Origin: CAZCSK01 sp964501265
GTDB lineage: Bacteria > Actinomycetota > CADDZG01 > JAHWKV01
Assembly: GCA_964501265.1 (NCBI GenBank)
Contig: CAZCSK010000005.1
Coordinates: 1-64,000 of the forward strand
DNA length: 64,000 bases
Reading direction: 5' to 3'
Of the stretch, positions 48,650-57,493 are shown one piece after another. The translations under genes were made by a program, and so were the position numbers. The notes beneath the pieces were generated by a model. That model did not search any database. It was not told the DNA's origin and was given only the letters and a program-made list of their open reading frames with translations. Position 1 is the first letter of the stretch; each line of letters starts with the position of its first letter.

Positions 48650-49830
48650 ACGGTCCTCCTCCCAACATCTAAAGCTGTCTTAATTCCTCGGACCGCCTGT
48701 CGGATACGTTGTTCGTTCTCGACCAGAGCGAACCGGACGTGGCCGTCCCCCGCTTTGCCGAACCCAATCCCCGGCGACACCGCCACTTTAGCCTCCGAAA
48801 TGAGATGTTTGGCAAACTCCAGCGAACCTGCAGCGCGAAACGGCTCCGGTATTGGCGCCCAAGCGAACATCGTCGCCGCCGGAGTTGGGATCTCCCACCC
48901 GGCACGCGCCAGTCCCGCGACCAGAGCGTCTCGCCTGGCGCGGTACGTCTCACGTATTTCCTTGGGGGCTTGGGTCATTTCATTCAACGCGATTATTCCT
49001 GCTATCTGTATCGGTTGAAAGACACCATAATCGAGATAGGACTTCAGGCTCGTAAGGGCCTTCACCACCTCCGCGTTTCCGCACATGAACGCTAACCTCC
49101 ATCCAGCCATCGAATACGACTTGGACATCGAAAAAAACTCGACCCCAACTTCCTTTGCGCCTGGCACCTGCAGAAGGGATGGTGCGCGCTCCTCGTCGAA
49201 AACAAGGTCGGCGTACGCCATGTCATGCACGAGGATCACGTCACGCTTGCGTGCAAATTCGACCAACCTCTCGAAGAATTCTAGATCGGCTGTGACGGTC
49301 GTTGGGTTGTGCGGGAACGAAATCAAGATAACCCTCGGCGCGGGAGAAGCGTTTTCGAAAGCGTGCGTGAGACTGGCAAAGAAGTCGGCTCCAAGCGATA
49401 AGGGCACGCTCTGGACGTTGGCTCCCGCCAGCATCGGCGCATAGGTGTGAATCGGATATGTCGGCTCCGGAACAAGGCAAGTGTCTCCCGGCTCCAACAG
49501 GACCCACATCAGATGGCTGAGGCCCTCCTTCGCGCCTATCGTCGCGATTACCTCGGTCTCGGGATCAATCGTAACGTCGTAAGAACGCTCGTACCAGTCG
49601 GCGATCGCTTGCCTTAGTTTTGGAATCCCTCGCGAGGCCGAGTATCGATGGTTCCGCGGATTGCGGGCCGCCTCAACCAGTTTGTCAACTATTACCTCCG
49701 GCGTAGGGATATCGGGATTGCCCATACCAAGGTCTATGACGTCCTCACCAGCTCGACGCGCGGAAGCCTTCAATTCGTTAACGACCGCAAAGACGTACGG
49801 CGGAAATCGCTCTATGCGCCTGAACTCCAC
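48646..49830 (-). CDS. Class I PLP aminotransferase, AlaC-like (glutamate-pyruvate)
   Basis: A 394-aa fold-type I aminotransferase. FRRIERFPPYVFAVVNELKA, DVIDLGMGNPDIPTP, HRYSASRGIPKLRQAIADWY, PTYPIHTYAPMLAGANVQSV and the PLP lysine in FSMSKSYSMAGWRLAF closely follow the E. coli AlaC (YfdZ) group; LL-DAP aminotransferases are nearby relatives. The GTG at 49830 shares its G with the carboxypeptidase stop (TAGTG). Alanine production for the cell wall is a plausible role. Confidence 0.92.
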   Translation of the reverse strand: MEFRRIERFPPYVFAVVNELKASARRAGEDVIDLGMGNPDIPTPEVIVDKLVEAARNPRNHRYSASRGIPKLRQAIADWYERSYDVTIDPETEVIATIGAKEGLSHLMWVLLEPGDTCLVPEPTYPIHTYAPMLAGANVQSVPLSLGADFFASLTHAFENASPAPRVILISFPHNPTTVTADLEFFERLVEFARKRDVILVHDMAYADLVFDEERAPSLLQVPGAKEVGVEFFSMSKSYSMAGWRLAFMCGNAEVVKALTSLKSYLDYGVFQPIQIAGIIALNEMTQAPKEIRETYRARRDALVAGLARAGWEIPTPAATMFAWAPIPEPFRAAGSLEFAKHLISEAKVAVSPGIGFGKAGDGHVRFALVENEQRIRQAVRGIKTALDVGRRTV

Positions 49831-51332
49831 TAGTACAACTCGCCGAACTTCGAAGCGATGTAACGGACGAACGGTTCCGTGTCGATACCTTCGTCGGCGG
49901 AAGACCCAGTGGCATCTGCAATTATTTCCGCCGGTCGCTTGACTGAACCCTGCGAATGGATGTTCTCGATTAGCCATCCGAGCAACGGCGCGAAGTTCCG
50001 GTTACGAAGTTGATCGCTAAGGGCATCCATCCCCCCAACTGAAGCTGCGGCGGCCTCGAAAAGAGCTGCCGAGTAAACCGACCCGATCAGGTAGGTAGGA
50101 AAGTAGCCGACATATCCTTGGCTCCAGTGCACGTCCTGCAAGACACCGTCGGCGTCGCTTTCAGGCTCGATCGAAAGATGCCGTCGCATCGCTTCATTCC
50201 AAGCCGCGGGAAGGTCTCGCGTTGCCACTTCGCCCCGGGTGATCGCCAATTCAAGGTCGAAACGAACGGCGATATGCAAGGGATAGGTGACTTCGTCCGC
50301 TTGAACACGAACAAGCGACGGCTCGGCCCGATTGACCGCCCGGTAGATCGATTCGGGGGTCGCAGCGTCGAGCGGTTTCAAGAACTTCCGGGCTAAGGGC
50401 AACTCCCCTTCCCAAAAGGCCAGGCTACGGCCAACGTGGTTCTCCCAAAGACGTGACTGCGACTCGTTGACGCCGAAAGAGACCGGCGCGCCGATGGTGG
50501 TTTCCATCCACTCCTTGCGAAGTCCTAAGTAATAGAGGCCGTGACCCATCTCATGCAGGGTCGCGAGGATGGCTTCCTTGGGATCGCCAGGATCTAAACG
50601 TGTCGTTAGTCGCGCGTCGTTCGGCGCGATCCCAGACGTAAACGGATGCGGCGACAGGTCCAGCCTGCCTGCTTGCATATCGTAGCCCAATCGGGGGAGG
50701 AGATCCCGGCAGTAATCGAGCAGCGCATCGGGATCGTACGAACCTTCGGGGAAACGACGATCGGAATTGTCCGCCCCCAATATCTTGTCCAAAGTGGGCT
50801 TGAGGCCAATGGACACTGCTTCGAACATAGGCTTTAATCCCTTGACCGTCGCTCCCCGCTCAAACAGATCCAGGTGCGCGTCGTAGGGTTCGTCCTCGTA
50901 CCCCAGAAACTCTGCCTGCTCGGCCTTTAGCTTGAGCATCCTGTCGAGAATCGGCTCGAAGATCTTAAAGTCGTCCTTGGCCCGTGCTTCTTGCCAGGTG
51001 GCTTGCCCCTGGGAGCCGGTCTCGGCCAGTTCCTTCACAAGGCGAGCCGGCACCCTTACCGCCCGATCCCGATTGAGTTTTGCAAGGTCTAGCATCGCGC
51101 GCTTGCTATCGTCGAGGTCCTCTGACAGGAGCGCCTCGATCAGTCCGCCGTATTGGGAATCGATCACCCTTTCGTGCACGATCCCCGCCAAGGTAGCGAG
51201 GACGGCGCCGCGAGCGGGGGCCCCGAGGGGCGGCATCATGGTGTTCTGGTCCCATCCCAGTAGTCCACCGATGCTCGCCAAATGTCGAAGTTCGCGCATT
51301 CGCGAGCTGAACTCATCCCATTTTGCTGTCAC
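49830..51332 (-). CDS. M32 family carboxypeptidase (Taq-type)
   Basis: Zinc metallocarboxypeptidase. The 500-aa mostly helical protein has DPKEAILATLHEMGHGLYYL with the HExxH pair, GVNESQSRLWENHVGRS (third ligand Glu, the M32 motif), RADEVTYPLHIAVRFDLE-type VQADEVTYPLHIAVRFDLE and HWSQGYVGYFPTYLIGSVYS. It acts in the cytoplasm on unfolded peptides. The start ATG is 51332; length is as in the family. Confidence 0.94.
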   Translation of the reverse strand: MTAKWDEFSSRMRELRHLASIGGLLGWDQNTMMPPLGAPARGAVLATLAGIVHERVIDSQYGGLIEALLSEDLDDSKRAMLDLAKLNRDRAVRVPARLVKELAETGSQGQATWQEARAKDDFKIFEPILDRMLKLKAEQAEFLGYEDEPYDAHLDLFERGATVKGLKPMFEAVSIGLKPTLDKILGADNSDRRFPEGSYDPDALLDYCRDLLPRLGYDMQAGRLDLSPHPFTSGIAPNDARLTTRLDPGDPKEAILATLHEMGHGLYYLGLRKEWMETTIGAPVSFGVNESQSRLWENHVGRSLAFWEGELPLARKFLKPLDAATPESIYRAVNRAEPSLVRVQADEVTYPLHIAVRFDLELAITRGEVATRDLPAAWNEAMRRHLSIEPESDADGVLQDVHWSQGYVGYFPTYLIGSVYSAALFEAAAASVGGMDALSDQLRNRNFAPLLGWLIENIHSQGSVKRPAEIIADATGSSADEGIDTEPFVRYIASKFGELY

Positions 51333-51363
51333 GGCTCTCCAGAGTTTTAAGGGAGGGCCCAGC

Positions 51364-53631
51364 CTATCGTGAACCCCCAGGCTTGATGGAAAAGTGCCGC
51401 AGGCGCAGGGAGTTAGTCACTACACTGACGCTCGAAAACGCCATAGCGCCCGCAGCCACCGATGGGGACAGCTTCCCGAAGGCTGCGAGCGGTATCGCCG
51501 CCACGTTGTAGGCGAAGGCCCAGAACAGGTTCTGGTAGATGACTCTGAGGGTTTGACGGGCAAGCCCTATCGCCTCTGGGATCTTTCGGGGATCGCCACC
51601 CACCAAAGTTATGTCGGAAGCCTCGATAGCCACATCGGTGCCGCCGCCGATAGCGATGCCGAGATCCGCTTGAGTCAGAGCGGGGGCGTCGTTGATCCCA
51701 TCGCCCACCATCGCCACGACGCGCCCGGAACTCTGCAACCGTTCGATTACCTGAGCCTTACCACCGGGCAAAACTCCCGCAAATACAGTGTCGATACCGA
51801 GTTCCTGCGCCACCTTCTCCGCCGTGCGCGTGTTGTCTCCCGTTAAGAGCACGACATCCACGCCCGCTTGTTTGAGTCCCTGGACCGCCTCGGCTGCGCC
51901 TTCTCGCGGCTTGTCCGACAGAGCGATCGCACCGCGCGTACGGCCGTTCCATCCAACGAACACAACCGTCTTGCCCTCTGTTTCAAGTCTTGCCGAGACT
52001 TCGTCAAGATCAGCGCAAGCCATCATGCCTTGCTCGAACAAAAGCGTCTTGCGGCCAACCGCAACGTCCATCCCATCTACGGTGCCCGTCGCTCCGGCCC
52101 CCGAAGCAGCGCGGAAATCCTGAACATTCGAAAGTTCGATGCCGCGCTCCTGGGCCGCGCGCGCGATCGCACGACCTATCGGATGCTCCGATCCTGATTC
52201 CAATGAACCCGCCATTGCGAGAAGCGTCGCCTCATCTACAGATCCATCGTTTCCGGTGTCCGGAACGACGTCGGACACCGTCATCTTGCCTTCTGTCAAG
52301 GTTCCCGTCTTGTCGAGAACAACGGTCTTGAGTTTTCCGGACCGTTCCAGAACCGCTCCGCCTCTTATCAGGACACCAAGTTCCGCCCCCCGCCCCGTGC
52401 CGGCCATGATTGCCGTGGGGGTCGCAAGACCCATCGCGCAGGGACACGCGATGATCAACACTGCGATTGCCGGAATCACGGCCACTCCGATGTCGCCGGT
52501 CGAAACGAACCACGCCACTGCGGTGATGAGAGCGACGACGATGACTATCGGCACAAAGATGCCAGCCACGCGATCGGCAAGCCGCTCGACCGGCGCCTTT
52601 GAACCCTGGGCTTCTTTGACCATCGCGACGATCTGCGCGAGGGCGCTCTCGGCCCCCACACGCGTCGCCTCAACGATCAGTCGACCCTGCTGATTGACTG
52701 TTGCACCAAATACTTCGTCGCCAGGACTCTTGTCGACGGGCACCGGTTCACCCGTCAGCATCGACTCATCGATCGCGCTTGTCCCCTCGCGCACGACCGC
52801 GTCCACAGGAATCTTGTCGCCGGGCCTAACGACCAGAATGTCGCCAGGCACCACCTGATCTACGGAAACTTGCGTCTCCACTCCGTCTCGCAGAACAGTG
52901 GCGGTCTTGGCGCCCATTTCCAACAGGCGGCGGATTGCTCCCGATGTGCGATTGACGGCGCGAGCCTCGAGAAACTTACCTACCAGCAGAAGCGTAATGA
53001 TCGTCGCGGCAGTCTCGAAATAGACCGCGTGCACGTCGCCGGACAGCAGTGAGTAGAGACTGAAACCGAATGCGGCGAGGGTGCCGACCGCGATCAGGGT
53101 ATCCATGTTGGTCTGAAAACGTCGCGCCTTGAGACCGGCCGATTTCAGGAATGGCCAACCTCCCCAGAATTCGACGGGAGCGGCGAGGATCAGTCCGAGC
53201 CACGCCGCGCGTTCGTGGCCGTGTGCACCGAGACGGCCGATCAGGCCCGGAATAAAATGCAGAAGCAGCAGCGGAAAAGTGAGTGCCGCCGAAACGGCGA
53301 GCCGGAGGCCGGCCCGCGGGATCACCGATAGATGATCGTGGCCCGCGTGGATCGAATGCTCGGTTTGAGGCGTGAGACCGTAACCGATCTTCTTCGCCGC
53401 TTCGATCAACGTTGTCTCCGGCACGGGTTTGGCAAGTTTCACCACCGCCTCCCCATTGGCGAAGTTGACGGCGGCGTCTTCGACTCCGGGAACGCGCGAC
53501 AAGATTCGCTGCACCCTGATCGCGCATGAGGCGCAGGTCATGCCCTGCACGTCGAATGTCAGTTTGCTCGAATGCTCCTCGGGTGCTTTAGGAACAGTCT
53601 CGACGGAAACTGCATGATGATCGTCGTGCAC
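51364..53631 (-). CDS. copA: Copper-translocating P1B-type ATPase CopA
   Basis: Cu(I) efflux pump. The 755-aa protein has an N-terminal heavy-metal domain (VQGMTCASCAIRVQ), eight membrane helices, the CPC ion motif (IACPCAMGLATPTA), the phosphorylation site DKTGTLTEGK, the HP motif (SEHPIGRAIA) and VGDGINDAPAL. The GTG at 53631 shares a base with the copZ stop; the longer frame to 53838 is an out-of-frame shadow of copZ. The N-terminus is His-rich (HDDHH). A CsoR-like box precedes copZ. Confidence 0.95.
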   Translation of the reverse strand: MHDDHHAVSVETVPKAPEEHSSKLTFDVQGMTCASCAIRVQRILSRVPGVEDAAVNFANGEAVVKLAKPVPETTLIEAAKKIGYGLTPQTEHSIHAGHDHLSVIPRAGLRLAVSAALTFPLLLLHFIPGLIGRLGAHGHERAAWLGLILAAPVEFWGGWPFLKSAGLKARRFQTNMDTLIAVGTLAAFGFSLYSLLSGDVHAVYFETAATIITLLLVGKFLEARAVNRTSGAIRRLLEMGAKTATVLRDGVETQVSVDQVVPGDILVVRPGDKIPVDAVVREGTSAIDESMLTGEPVPVDKSPGDEVFGATVNQQGRLIVEATRVGAESALAQIVAMVKEAQGSKAPVERLADRVAGIFVPIVIVVALITAVAWFVSTGDIGVAVIPAIAVLIIACPCAMGLATPTAIMAGTGRGAELGVLIRGGAVLERSGKLKTVVLDKTGTLTEGKMTVSDVVPDTGNDGSVDEATLLAMAGSLESGSEHPIGRAIARAAQERGIELSNVQDFRAASGAGATGTVDGMDVAVGRKTLLFEQGMMACADLDEVSARLETEGKTVVFVGWNGRTRGAIALSDKPREGAAEAVQGLKQAGVDVVLLTGDNTRTAEKVAQELGIDTVFAGVLPGGKAQVIERLQSSGRVVAMVGDGINDAPALTQADLGIAIGGGTDVAIEASDITLVGGDPRKIPEAIGLARQTLRVIYQNLFWAFAYNVAAIPLAAFGKLSPSVAAGAMAFSSVSVVTNSLRLRHFSIKPGGSR

Positions 53632-53873
53632 TAGGGCTTCTGACCAATCTGATGCAACCCCGGCTCGCCTCCAACTTTGTAGCCCTGCTCCTCGATGGCG
53701 GCGACTATCTGCTCGACGTTTGATTGGGCTTCGTCGAACTTCACGGTCACGTCTTTGGCGCCCAGATCGACTTTCACATTTTCGATCCCGGCCAGCGCCC
53801 CGACCGCTCCCTCGATAGACGATACGCAGTGGTCGCAATGAACCTCGGGGACGGACAAAACTTTCTCAGCCAT
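53631..53873 (-). CDS. copZ: Copper chaperone CopZ (HMA domain)
   Basis: An 80-aa ferredoxin-like heavy-metal-associated protein with the Cu(I) motif VHCDHCVSSIEGAV. It should deliver copper to the downstream CopA. AGAGAGGAAAGAG lies before the ATG. The 10 C-terminal residues (GLHQIGQKP) extend beyond the usual fold and end at the copA start. Confidence 0.93.
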   Translation of the reverse strand: MAEKVLSVPEVHCDHCVSSIEGAVGALAGIENVKVDLGAKDVTVKFDEAQSNVEQIVAAIEEQGYKVGGEPGLHQIGQKP

Positions 53874-53927
53874 GGCTCTTTCCTCTCTGTTTTTGGCCCC
53901 TCATGGCCGATGGTTTCGGCCCTTAGG

Positions 53928-53944
53928 ATACCCCTGGGGGGTAT
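53928..53944 (-). promoter_or_regulatory. CsoR-like copper operator upstream of copZ-copA
   Basis: ATACCCCTGGGGGGTAT is a nearly perfect palindrome of the TACCCC-N-GGGGTA kind bound by the copper sensor CsoR. It lies 55 bp upstream of copZ, in position to block its promoter. No csoR gene is in the window, so the regulator would act from elsewhere. Confidence 0.65.
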
Positions 53945-54041
53945 TTTACCTCAGGTGCCCAATACCTGATCGATGCGCGCATGGCGCCACGCTGCGTAGA
54001 ACTCTTCGACCGATCCGAATCAAAGAAGATGATTCATAGCT

Positions 54042-54785
54042 TCAACTCGCCACCAGAAGGTCGAGGATGAATTGGGCTCCGAGGCCCGTAAGCAGAGCTA
54101 TGTAGTAAAGACCAGTGGCAGATTGATTCGAACGCGCCTTGACCGTTGAGAGGATCATGAATCCCAAGACCGCCGTACTCGCCACCAGAAGCGCCCAGGT
54201 CCACCAATATGACGATGCGGAGACCGCAAGAATTCCCGACGTAATCTTGGTCTGCACAAGTGCCGCCCGTGTGGCAACACCCAACCCCGCTGAGGCAGCG
54301 AGCAGACCCAGCATCACTCGGGTCTGAGTCTCAAGCGGCTTCATCGGCAGTCTTGCTTGATTGAGATACCAATGTCCAAGCGTCATCCCATGCGTTACCG
54401 CCCCCATGAACAGGAGTCCTCCGAGAGCATGCGCTATCCCAAGCTCGCATGAAGAGCGGCAAAGCGTTCTTCCCATCAAAAAGACCAACCCTACGGTGCT
54501 CGCGGCAGCAGTGATTCCGAATAGCCACTCAAGTGCCGGACGTTGGGTGTAGGTGCAAATGAGATAAATGGCCATCAAGCCCGCAGTACCGAGACCGACA
54601 GAACGAAAGTTCCCCGGCAAGGCGAGCGAAACTGCCGCCATCAAGGGGGCGAGTACCCAAGTTGTGGAACGGAAGTAGCCGCGGTTGATCATTCGAAATC
54701 CGAACATCGCCAGCACCATAAACAGAAAAGTTCCAGAGAGTAACTGAACCGAAACGAGAAAGAAGGCCCCCTCCGGGCCCCTCAT
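54042..54785 (-). CDS. Polytopic membrane protein of unknown function (247 aa)
   Basis: Unrecognised. About eight membrane helices, with TRPALEWLFGITAAASTVGL, FMGAVTHGMTLGHWYLNQAR (two histidines at the membrane face) and SSYWWTWALLVASTAVLGFM. The histidine pattern recalls haem- or copper-containing membrane proteins, but this is not enough to assign a role. The ATG overlaps the DUF1232 gene stop (ATGA). It lies next to the copper operon in the same direction. Confidence 0.65.
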   Translation of the reverse strand: MRGPEGAFFLVSVQLLSGTFLFMVLAMFGFRMINRGYFRSTTWVLAPLMAAVSLALPGNFRSVGLGTAGLMAIYLICTYTQRPALEWLFGITAAASTVGLVFLMGRTLCRSSCELGIAHALGGLLFMGAVTHGMTLGHWYLNQARLPMKPLETQTRVMLGLLAASAGLGVATRAALVQTKITSGILAVSASSYWWTWALLVASTAVLGFMILSTVKARSNQSATGLYYIALLTGLGAQFILDLLVAS

Positions 54786-55159
54786 CCGGGGGGGTTCGGG
54801 GGGGTAGAGAACAAGCGATCCTTAATGGCGTCCGGCACAAACTTCGTTGCGGCCGCAATTATTTTCTGGACGACTTGAAGAACGTCGTCTTCGCCTTCCC
54901 AATGCTCGGCAAGGATCTCGCTGGGCACTCGGTTTAACATGCTGTCGAGCCCGAGCGCTATAAGCAACAGGTCGTCGACTTTGCCGATCCCCGGTATCCA
55001 ATCAGGAATGACATCAAAGGGCATGAGGAAATACGCGGCGATCCCGCCGAACACAATCTTGTTCCTCAACGGAACTCGAGGATCGCGCGTCAACCGAAAC
55101 AGCAGTTTGCCTATGTTGGGCAGGGCGGCCAGAGCCGACTTGATCTTCTCGTCCATCAA
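54782..55159 (-). CDS. DUF1232 (YkvA-like) membrane protein
   Basis: A 125-aa protein of the DUF1232 family: LLFRLTRDPRVPLRNKIVFG followed by GIAAYFLMPFDVIPDWIPGI and GKVDDLLLIALGLDSMLNRV, with one or two short membrane helices. The function is unknown. The last residues (STPPNPPG) are encoded by a fragment of the dispersed repeat just before the stop, which overlaps the next start. Confidence 0.88.
   Translation of the reverse strand: MMDEKIKSALAALPNIGKLLFRLTRDPRVPLRNKIVFGGIAAYFLMPFDVIPDWIPGIGKVDDLLLIALGLDSMLNRVPSEILAEHWEGEDDVLQVVQKIIAAATKFVPDAIKDRLFSTPPNPPG
54785..54807 (+). repeat. Partial repeat copy at the 3' end of the DUF1232 gene
   Basis: TCCGGGGGGGTTCGGGGGGG followed by TAG is the same left arm as in the copies at 4363 and 5561. 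On the coding strand it gives TPPNPPG and the stop, at the junction with the next gene. Confidence 0.65.
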
Positions 55160-56091
55160 TTACCTCCATTCTGGCGCGCCAACAGGGCGGCCCCGATCAT
55201 GCCTGCATCGTTGCCGAGAGCAGCCGGAACGACCCTTGGCGGCGGTGCCTGGCCCTCGAACCTTCGCTCCAACTCCGCCCGTGCCGGCCCGAGCAGTACC
55301 TCTCCGATATCGGCTACACCTCCCCCAACGATAACCACATCTGGATCGAATGCTCGCGCAACCGACGCTATCCCAATACCTAGATAGGTTCCCACTTCCT
55401 CGAACAGACGCAACGCAAATGGATCTTGTGCCGCGGCCGCTTCGCCCACATCTTCCCCGGTTATCTTGTCGAGGTCTCCGCCAGCGAGTTCGAGGATCAC
55501 TGAGCCAGGCTCCTCGCCGATACGCTCGCGCGCCAGCCGGCCCAGGGCCGTTCCCGAGGCAACTGACTCCAGGCAACCGGTCCTGCCGCAGGCGCACGGG
55601 GGCCCCCCAGCGAGGTCGACGGTCATGTGACCAAACTCCCCCGCGAATCCTCTGCTTCCCCGGTATAGATCTCCGTCGATCACAATGCCTCCTCCGAGCC
55701 CGGTTCCCACCGCCAGCATCACGACGTTTGACTCGCCGATACCCGCACCCAACATCACTTCTGCCCACACCGCAGCATTGACATCATTTTCGACGAGCAC
55801 AGCTAGCCCAGCAGCTTCCGCCAATCGCGGCCCCAAGTCTCTCTCGGCATTGGAAAGATTCGGAGCCAAGACAATCAATCCCGAGGGATACTCAACCCAT
55901 CCGGCAAAGGCCACGCCGATCGCCTGGGCGGCACCTTTTTCTTGCAACTCATGAACGAGCGAGATGGCGGATTTGGTCACTGCTCTGGGATCAGTTGGCC
56001 TCTCTAAGGGGTTGGTGATCTTGCCGCTCTCGTCGACGAAAGCGGCGGAGATTTTCGTCCCCCCGATGTCAATTCCAATGACGCGGCGCAC
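55156..56091 (-). CDS. ROK-family sugar kinase (glucokinase-like)
   Basis: A 311-aa ROK kinase: VIGIDIGGTKISAAFVDESG, LVENDVNAAVWAE, LAVGTGLGGGIVIDG, EFGHMTVD with the ROK zinc motif CACGRTGCLESVASGTAL and VIVGGGVADIGEVLLGP. It probably phosphorylates glucose or an N-acetyl sugar. GTG 56091 gives the normal ROK N-terminus; an ATG at 56136 would overlap the divergent kinase gene. It overlaps the DUF1232 gene by 4 bp. Confidence 0.9.
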   Translation of the reverse strand: MRRVIGIDIGGTKISAAFVDESGKITNPLERPTDPRAVTKSAISLVHELQEKGAAQAIGVAFAGWVEYPSGLIVLAPNLSNAERDLGPRLAEAAGLAVLVENDVNAAVWAEVMLGAGIGESNVVMLAVGTGLGGGIVIDGDLYRGSRGFAGEFGHMTVDLAGGPPCACGRTGCLESVASGTALGRLARERIGEEPGSVILELAGGDLDKITGEDVGEAAAAQDPFALRLFEEVGTYLGIGIASVARAFDPDVVIVGGGVADIGEVLLGPARAELERRFEGQAPPPRVVPAALGNDAGMIGAALLARQNGGN

Positions 56092-56109
56092 ACCGGCGAT
56101 ACTAATGCA

Positions 56110-57264
56110 GTGATCAAAGATACTTCCGGCCGTCATCTAGAAGTTCTTGCCCGCGTGGGCCAGTCTCTACTTGGCGCGATCGATCTCGAAGATCAATTGG
56201 CCTTCACGCTCCGGCTTGCCGTCGACGCCCTGGGGGCGGAGCGAGGATCGGTCATGCTGGTTGACTCTTCGTTACGAAACCTTCGGGTCGCTGCAGCCGA
56301 GGGCCTACCAGCGGAAGCGATGGAATCGACCACTCCATTCGGCGAAGGGATTGCTGGATGGGTAGCGGAGCATATGGAACCGGTCGTACTGCATGGCGGC
56401 GTCGTCGACGGCCGCTTTGAAGGGATCGACCCATCTATTGAATCCTCGATCTCGTTGCCACTTCAAGTGCAAGAAACTCTGCTTGGGGTGCTGAACCTCG
56501 TGCGCAAATCCGGCGACCGCTTTCAGGACGAAGATCTTCGACTGGCTTCGTCGCTCGGCGGACTGGCTTCGATTGCCATCGAGAAGGCCCAGCTGCTCTC
56601 CGCTCTCAAAGAAAGGGAATCCCGCGTCTCGGAGCTGCTCGCCGCAACGATCGGAGCCCAAGAACGGGAACGGACCCGGATCGCCGGAGACATTCACGAC
56701 GGCTTTCTCCAGGACCTGTCTGCCTTGTACCTGAAAGTCGAAAACATGCGTGGCGCAAAAGAAGACTCGACATCAAAAATGATCGATGACGCCCAGCAAA
56801 TGATTCGAAACCAAATGGCCGCTCTTCGCGATTACATTTTCGAGGTCAGGCCCCCGTCGCTGGACCAAGTCGGACTTGCCCCGACGTTGAAGGCGATGGT
56901 GGACCGGACCTCGGCAACAGCGGCAATCGGTGGTCACTTCAAGGATGATTCCGGTGGCCGCAGGCTCCCGGAAACCATCGAAACCATCGTCTACAGAACG
57001 GCTCAGGAGGCTTTGCGAAATACCGTCAAACACTCTCGCGCGAAGAACGTTTGGGTCACGCTGGCGGCAGGACCGAATGCGGAGTTGTTGGTATCCGACG
57101 ACGGCACCAGCATTGACCCCGAAGTCGTGTCGAAAAGATCTACCAGACACTTCGGTATCGCATCGATGAGAGAAAGGGTCGAACTGGCAGGTGGCATCTT
57201 TGAAATCGGACCGCGAGAACCAAAGGGCACTACGGTGCGCGCGGTTATTCCCCTCGAGGCCTAA
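56110..57264 (+). CDS. GAF-domain histidine kinase of the NarL/DegS type
   Basis: A 384-aa cytoplasmic sensor kinase. An N-terminal GAF domain (about 10-160; RGSVMLVDSSLRNLRVAAAE, FGEGIAGWVAEHMEPVVLHG), a HisKA_3 dimerisation helix with the phosphoacceptor His (RIAGDIHDGFLQDLSALYLK) and an HATPase_c domain (EALRNTVKHSRAKNVWVT, HFGIASMRERVELAGG). Kinases of this group pair with LuxR-type response regulators; none is adjacent, so it is an orphan here. The GTG start at 56110 is 18 bp from the divergent ROK start. Confidence 0.9.
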   Translation: MIKDTSGRHLEVLARVGQSLLGAIDLEDQLAFTLRLAVDALGAERGSVMLVDSSLRNLRVAAAEGLPAEAMESTTPFGEGIAGWVAEHMEPVVLHGGVVDGRFEGIDPSIESSISLPLQVQETLLGVLNLVRKSGDRFQDEDLRLASSLGGLASIAIEKAQLLSALKERESRVSELLAATIGAQERERTRIAGDIHDGFLQDLSALYLKVENMRGAKEDSTSKMIDDAQQMIRNQMAALRDYIFEVRPPSLDQVGLAPTLKAMVDRTSATAAIGGHFKDDSGGRRLPETIETIVYRTAQEALRNTVKHSRAKNVWVTLAAGPNAELLVSDDGTSIDPEVVSKRSTRHFGIASMRERVELAGGIFEIGPREPKGTTVRAVIPLEA

Positions 57265-57493
57265 CGTTGCCTTCCCGGGACTCTGCGATGCCATCCAAAA
57301 AGGCCTTCGCTGCCAAGTAAAGCTCCCGTCCCGCGGCGGCGAGATGGCCGGCGACTTCTGGTCGCATCTGCTTGATCAACCCGAGCATCATGCAGACCGG
57401 GCAGTTGTAAGGGCACTGCCCGCTCGAGTGGGTCGCCCACATCTCCTCAACTGAGGACTGGACCGGTCTTTCTTCTTCGTCCATTCGCCTCAT
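57245..57493 (-). CDS. Small cysteine-motif protein of unknown function (82 aa)
   Basis: Contains GQCPYNCPVCMMLGLIKQM, a CPxxCPxC cluster that could bind zinc or an Fe-S cluster, followed by an amphipathic helix (EVAGHLAAAGRELYLAAKAF). Its ATG overlaps the SRPBCC gene stop (ATGA), so the two are likely co-translated. The 3' end overlaps the convergent histidine kinase by 20 bp. A second ATG at 57484 is possible. Confidence 0.65.
   Translation of the reverse strand: MRRMDEEERPVQSSVEEMWATHSSGQCPYNCPVCMMLGLIKQMRPEVAGHLAAAGRELYLAAKAFLDGIAESREGNVRPRGE

Noticed and set aside
53634..53838. Long N-terminal extension of CopA
   Set aside because: This part is an arginine-rich frame overlapping copZ in another phase; the GTG at 53631 coupled to the copZ stop gives the normal CopA.
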